Assembly (NCBI GenBank): GCA_022496185.1
Contig: WTXG01000420.1
Location: 1-24,279 of the forward strand
Origin: Multifurca ochricompacta
Taxonomy: Eukaryota > Basidiomycota > Agaricomycetes > Russulales > Russulaceae
DNA length: 24,279 nt
Direction of reading: 5' to 3'
This document shows positions 20,631-24,279 of the stretch, one piece after another; position 1 is the first letter of the stretch, and every line of letters begins with the position of its first letter. Below the pieces are notes generated by a model. It did no database searches, was not told the origin of the DNA, and saw nothing but the letters and a program-made list of their open reading frames with translations. Position numbers and translations under genes: made by a program.

Positions 20631-21212
20631 AGTGTTCGCCATGGGTAACCCGCGGTAAAAACACATGGACCTGTAACCTGTACCTGTATGTACCCGGACC
20701 TTACACCAAGGGTACAGGTTTGCCATACTACGGGTATGGGTACACCACGGGTCGTATACCTGCGGGTAAGGGTAGATATTTACATTTTAAGTCTGATAGC
20801 CTAGAATAACATTGTACTACTTAAGCTATAATCCATTCATCATCTGGCCATTCTTCATTGTTTTGGTATCAGGTTGAGATGCTGCATACTTTAAATCAGC
20901 AGTCCTCTACATAACTGGCCTTCATCCAAGCTCCCAAACATAGAAGAGCCTAAGTTGTATGCAATGGGACCACTGGGTCTGTATACAGTATCTACAATAC
21001 ATGTACTGTATAGTTTTTCTGTGGCTGGTGCAATGCCACATGCATGCTGCCCTCATTGCGCCCTTTCAATTTCAGCTTACCCACTCTGGCGGGTAAGGGT
21101 TGGGTGTCTGCGGGTAGGGGTCACATGAGGGGTATGAAGATGTGACCCCGACCCGTACCCGCATGTACCCTGACCACATACCCAGCGGGTTGCCCCTACC
21201 CGTAGCGAACAG
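20631..21212. mobile_element. Probable hAT-like MITE with GGGTA-rich subterminal repeats
   Basis: Non-coding element of about 582 bp. The left end AGTGTTCGCCATGGGTA and the reverse complement of the right end CTGTTCGCTACGGGTA form imperfect terminal inverted repeats, both followed by ACCCGC. Flanks CGTGGGCT (20623-20630) and CATGGGCC (21213-21220) agree at 6 of 8 positions, compatible with an aged 8-bp target duplication. Many GGGTA/TACCC words lie near both ends, pointing outward in opposite orientations. hAT is favoured by the 8-bp duplication and the short end sequence, but exact termini are uncertain. Confidence 0.5.
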
Positions 21213-21581
21213 CATGGGCCCACTAGCTCAGACCTAATGTTCGGCTCAGACTAATGTCCGGCTCACCAAGGCTCTGGGTCTGGGATCTGCAACAGGCCTG
21301 GCACAACAGGGCCAGGCTCTAGCTTCAAGGTAGACAGGGATTTGTGCTATAACCAAGCACAGAGGGAGACGGGAAGAGTCAGCCAAAGGGAGCTAAATCC
21401 CCTAAGGCTGTTGAGTGGGATCAGGCTCAGCTGCAGTGCCAGAAGCACATCAAGCAAACTGGGCTCAAGGGAAGTGGCAGAGGGGTTCAAAGGAAGGGTA
21501 CCACCCATTGCCAGAGGCAATGGGGTCCCTGCAGGGATCTCAAGGACGCAAAAAAGGGGAAAAGGCTTCTGATGTATTGGG
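21213..21581. other. Spacer between MITE and copia 5' LTR
   Basis: About 370 bp without a recognisable gene. A short open frame on the plus strand has no identifiable domain. Two near copies of AATGTTCGGCTCAGAC-like sequence occur around 21236-21262. The last five bases before the LTR are TTGGG (21577-21581), the expected target-site sequence whose partner would lie beyond the window. Confidence 0.5.
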
Positions 21582-22194
21582 TGCTGTATTGCGCATTCCG
21601 GACAGACCGGCCCGGCCAGAGGAGAAGGATCTTAGGAGTGTCAAGATCGCACTCGGACACAAGATTATCGCCGCGTTCATTCGCGGCAACTCAAGATGCT
21701 TCATTTTTGGTTTCATGTTCGGAAGAGTAAACGCATTTTATATCTCCATTATCATCTTATTTCGTTTCGATTTTATGCAAGCGCGACTAAAACCATTACA
21801 GTTGTACATTACAGTTCCGCTCTTTCGCGCGCCCCTTTGTCTTGCATTCTTGCCTTGCATTTCATTCTGATTGACTTGTAGTTTACATTGTATGCCTCTG
21901 GCCAGATCTTTGGCCTCTAGTTTCGACTTTACTGTCTATCTCCTATATTTACTCCTATAGTAAATGTATAAAAACCTTAGTAGTTTGTTCAGAATCAAGC
22001 ATCCAGTTTTGATCCTTCTATCCACTTGTCTGCTTCAACTTAGTTCTCACAAAAGCGAACTTAAAATCGCTTTTACTCTTATTCGCGCTCGCTCTGCTCT
22101 TAGGTCGATCTTGTGCTATCGCCAACTACCGGCAAATTCAGCTCGCCGTACCGGACTAACACCGGTACCCCCTATCTATAGTCTATTCCCTCCA
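21582..22194 (+). repeat. 5' LTR of copia element
   Basis: 613-bp LTR starting TGCTGT and ending TCCA, matching the inverted solo LTR at 19892-20517. A TATA box (TATAAAAA, 21967-21974) marks the probable U3/R promoter about 320 bp before the gag ATG. The end at 22194 is fixed by the primer-binding site that starts at 22195. Confidence 0.85.
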
Positions 22195-22209
22195 GGTTAT
22201 GGGCCCTGG
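22195..22209 (+). promoter_or_regulatory. Primer-binding site, initiator-Met tRNA anticodon arm
   Basis: GGTTATGGGCCC directly follows the LTR. It is complementary to the anticodon stem-loop GGGCCCATAACC found in many eukaryotic initiator methionine tRNAs, not to the tRNA 3' end. Several copia-type elements are known to prime from a half-tRNA cleaved in the anticodon loop, so this element probably does the same. Confidence 0.7.
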
Positions 22210-22294
22210 AGTTGCAAATTAAATCAAGAAACTAGCCGAATTTTAAAGCACGTATCCCTAATCTACCCGTTATCGACTTATCACTTTCGCCGAT

Positions 22295-24279
22295 ATGAGC
22301 ATCGATTTACGCACCAACGTCGTCAAGTTAGCCGTGGATGGCTCGAACTGGGTCACGTACCGAGACAAGATGCTTTGGACATTCGACGCAAATCAATGGG
22401 ACGAACATCTTACCCATACCAACGTTCCCGCTTCCTACACTCAAGCTGGCGTCGTCAATGGCATGACTCCGGAGCGCCGCTGGAGAGTAGAAGAATCCGC
22501 CTTCAAGCAACTGATCGCAGTTACAGTTCCCGACCACGTATTCAACCGAGTCAAAGTCAATACAACTGCCATGGAGGTATGGGATGCTGTGAAGAAGATT
22601 TACCAGACGCGATCAGAGTTGGTACTGATCGAGATGAGCAACAAGCTGAAGAACGCGACATACGACGAAACCGAGGACATTCGCACGCACTTCACTAGGA
22701 TGCACTCTATGCGGGAGGATCTATCAGCCAACGGGAAGACTCTCAGTGATCAAGAATACTATGCCATTCTCATCAATTCCCTCCCCGCTTCATATGAAAA
22801 CACTAAAAACGCCATCAGTTCAATAGGGCATTTCACCACTGCCGCTATCACCCCGGATGGCGTCATCGGCCTGGCAACCGATGAGTACGATCGACGCGTT
22901 ATCAAGAACGGCAAGGGCAAGTCTGGCCCAGAAGAAGCACTCGCAGCAAACGCGTCGAAGAAGAAGGACAAGCGCAATATCGAATGTTTCTATTGCAAGA
23001 AGAAAGGGCACTACAAGTCTGAGTGCCGGATGTTAGCAGGCAGTAACCAGTTGCAGTTGCAGGCGCCAGGACAAGCTAACAACTCCAGAGGGCGCAACAA
23101 CCACAAGGCTGTGGAGAGCGCAAGTTTATCCAATGCGGACATTGAAGCATGGGCCGCCATTGAAGAAATCGACGACACCGATTTTACGCCGCAATCGGCT
23201 TACAACGCCGAAAGTCAAGTCAAACGCTCAGAAGTTGAGGTCGAGTTATACGACTCAGGAGCATCAAGACACATGTCTCCCTATCGAGGGAAATTCACCA
23301 ATTATCGCACCATTACCCCGCGTCCTATCTTAGCAGCTAACAATCGTATTTTCTATGCGATAGGCGCCGGCGATCTGCAGATCGAAGTTCCAAACGGCAA
23401 TGCCACTACCCCAGTTCTCCTACGCGACGCGCTACACGCCAGAAATGGCATTCACCATTATCTCGATCGCCCGGATCGCCGCTGCCGGTTCATCAGTCTC
23501 TTTTACCAAGGACGCATGCAAAATCACGAACAAGTCGGGCAAAGTCATCGGCACCATCCCGACAAGCACCAACGGCCTGTACAAGGTCGAACACGCTCTT
23601 CCGCCATTTTCTCTACTGTTGCTGCAAGTGCAGCAGAACAAGTCGACATTCACGCCATGCACCGGCGTCTTGGCCACATCTCGGCAGACTCCATCCGAGG
23701 CCTCATCCGCAGCAACGCGATCGAAGGCGTCAAACTCATCGACGACGGATCTCCGATTATCTGTGATTCATGCGAGTACGCAAAAATGACTCGCAAGGCA
23801 ATCAGGAGCGAGCGAGTTGCTCCTCCTGCGAAGAACTTTGGAGCTGAAGTCCACTCCGACGTCTGGGGACCCTCTCCTATAGCCAGCCTTGGAGGAAGAA
23901 GATATTATGTGACTTTTACAGATGATCACACTCGCTACACGCGAATCAACGTCCTGCGCACCAAGGACGAACCTTTCAGCTTATCGCGCCTTTGCAGCTT
24001 GGGCGCAGACACAACATGGAGCGACTATCAAGGCTCTCAGATCTGATCGCGGTGGCGAATTCACCGGATCAGAATTCACCAAACTCTTGCAACAACAAGG
24101 CACAGAACGACGTCTCACAACCACGACACCCCGCAGCACAACGGAGTTAGAATCTCTTAACCGCAGACTCCTCGAGCGCGTGCGGGCTTTCCTCCACCAC
24201 TCTGGCCTGCCCAAATATCTTTGGGGCGAGGCACTCTTTCACGCGGTTTGGCTTAAAAACCGCACCTCCACTAGGGCTC
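22295..24279 (+). pseudogene. Ty1/copia gag-pol, 5' part, frame-damaged and cut by window end
   Basis: Encodes the start of a copia polyprotein. The Gag region (residues 1 to about 225; UBN2-like) is followed by a CX2CX4HX4C zinc knuckle at 231-244 (CFYCKKKGHYKSEC), the aspartic protease motif DSGASRHMSP at 320-329, a GAG-pre-integrase HHCC zinc module (MHRRLGH ... CDSCEYAK, about 23658-23785), and the integrase core (HSDVWGP near 23853; SDRGGEF at about 24042-24059). That order is copia-type. Frame breaks: one shift near 23440 and a compensating one near 23600, so about 50 codons are read from another frame while the main frame stays open; a further shift near 23970 leads to a stop at 24044-24046; and a local pair of changes near 24122 and 24148 inside integrase. 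Reverse transcriptase would lie beyond 24279. The element is probably inactive but relatively young. Confidence 0.88.

Noticed and set aside
21342..21870. Plus-strand open frames running from the spacer into the copia LTR
   Set aside because: One crosses the LTR boundary at 21582 and would be translated U3; neither has recognisable protein features.

Overview
The window looks like nuclear DNA from a filamentous basidiomycete, most probably an Agaricomycete. Genes are cut by many short spliceosomal introns (about 55-120 nt, GT..AG). There are two NLR-like genes of the Goodbye-NACHT-ankyrin type that is expanded in mushroom-forming fungi, conserved eukaryotic single-copy genes, and a Ty1/copia retrotransposon. 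The species cannot be named from this sequence alone.

Layout, left to right. 1-1409: gene-poor sequence. 1410-6096 (minus): an apparently intact 10-exon STAND/NLR gene, here called NLR-A, predicted at 1382 aa, with a Goodbye domain, a NACHT NTPase and about 18 ankyrin repeats. 6275-8382: low-complexity intergenic DNA. 8383-10017 (minus): a PIN-domain protein. 10490-11199 (minus): prefoldin subunit 5. 11358-13900 (plus): an LCHN/Anr2 (DUF4484) family protein, divergent from prefoldin across 158 bp. 13901-15180: intergenic DNA with a minisatellite. 15359-19350 (plus): NLR-B, an inverted duplicate of NLR-A with the same ten exons, broken by three single-base frameshifts and cut short at its 3' end. 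19351-24279: a transposon island holding a solo copia LTR with a perfect 5-bp target duplication, a probable hAT-like MITE of 582 bp, and the 5' LTR, primer-binding site and frame-damaged gag-pol of a second copia element that runs off the window.

The main theme is NLR birth and decay. Two NLR copies sit head-to-head as a long inverted repeat of about 4-5 kb arms, around roughly 8.9 kb that holds three conserved genes. The duplication includes about 180 bp of proximal promoter. Both copies carry a 198-bp two-ankyrin unit that is tandemly repeated and nearly identical within a copy, but differs between copies at selected positions, as expected for fast-evolving recognition repeats. NLR-B still encodes an intact N-terminal signalling domain and a nucleotide-binding half before its first frameshift. 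It is either a pseudogene or the source of a truncated receptor. The exon models were assembled by hand from splice sites, reading phase and comparison of the two copies; no database search was possible.
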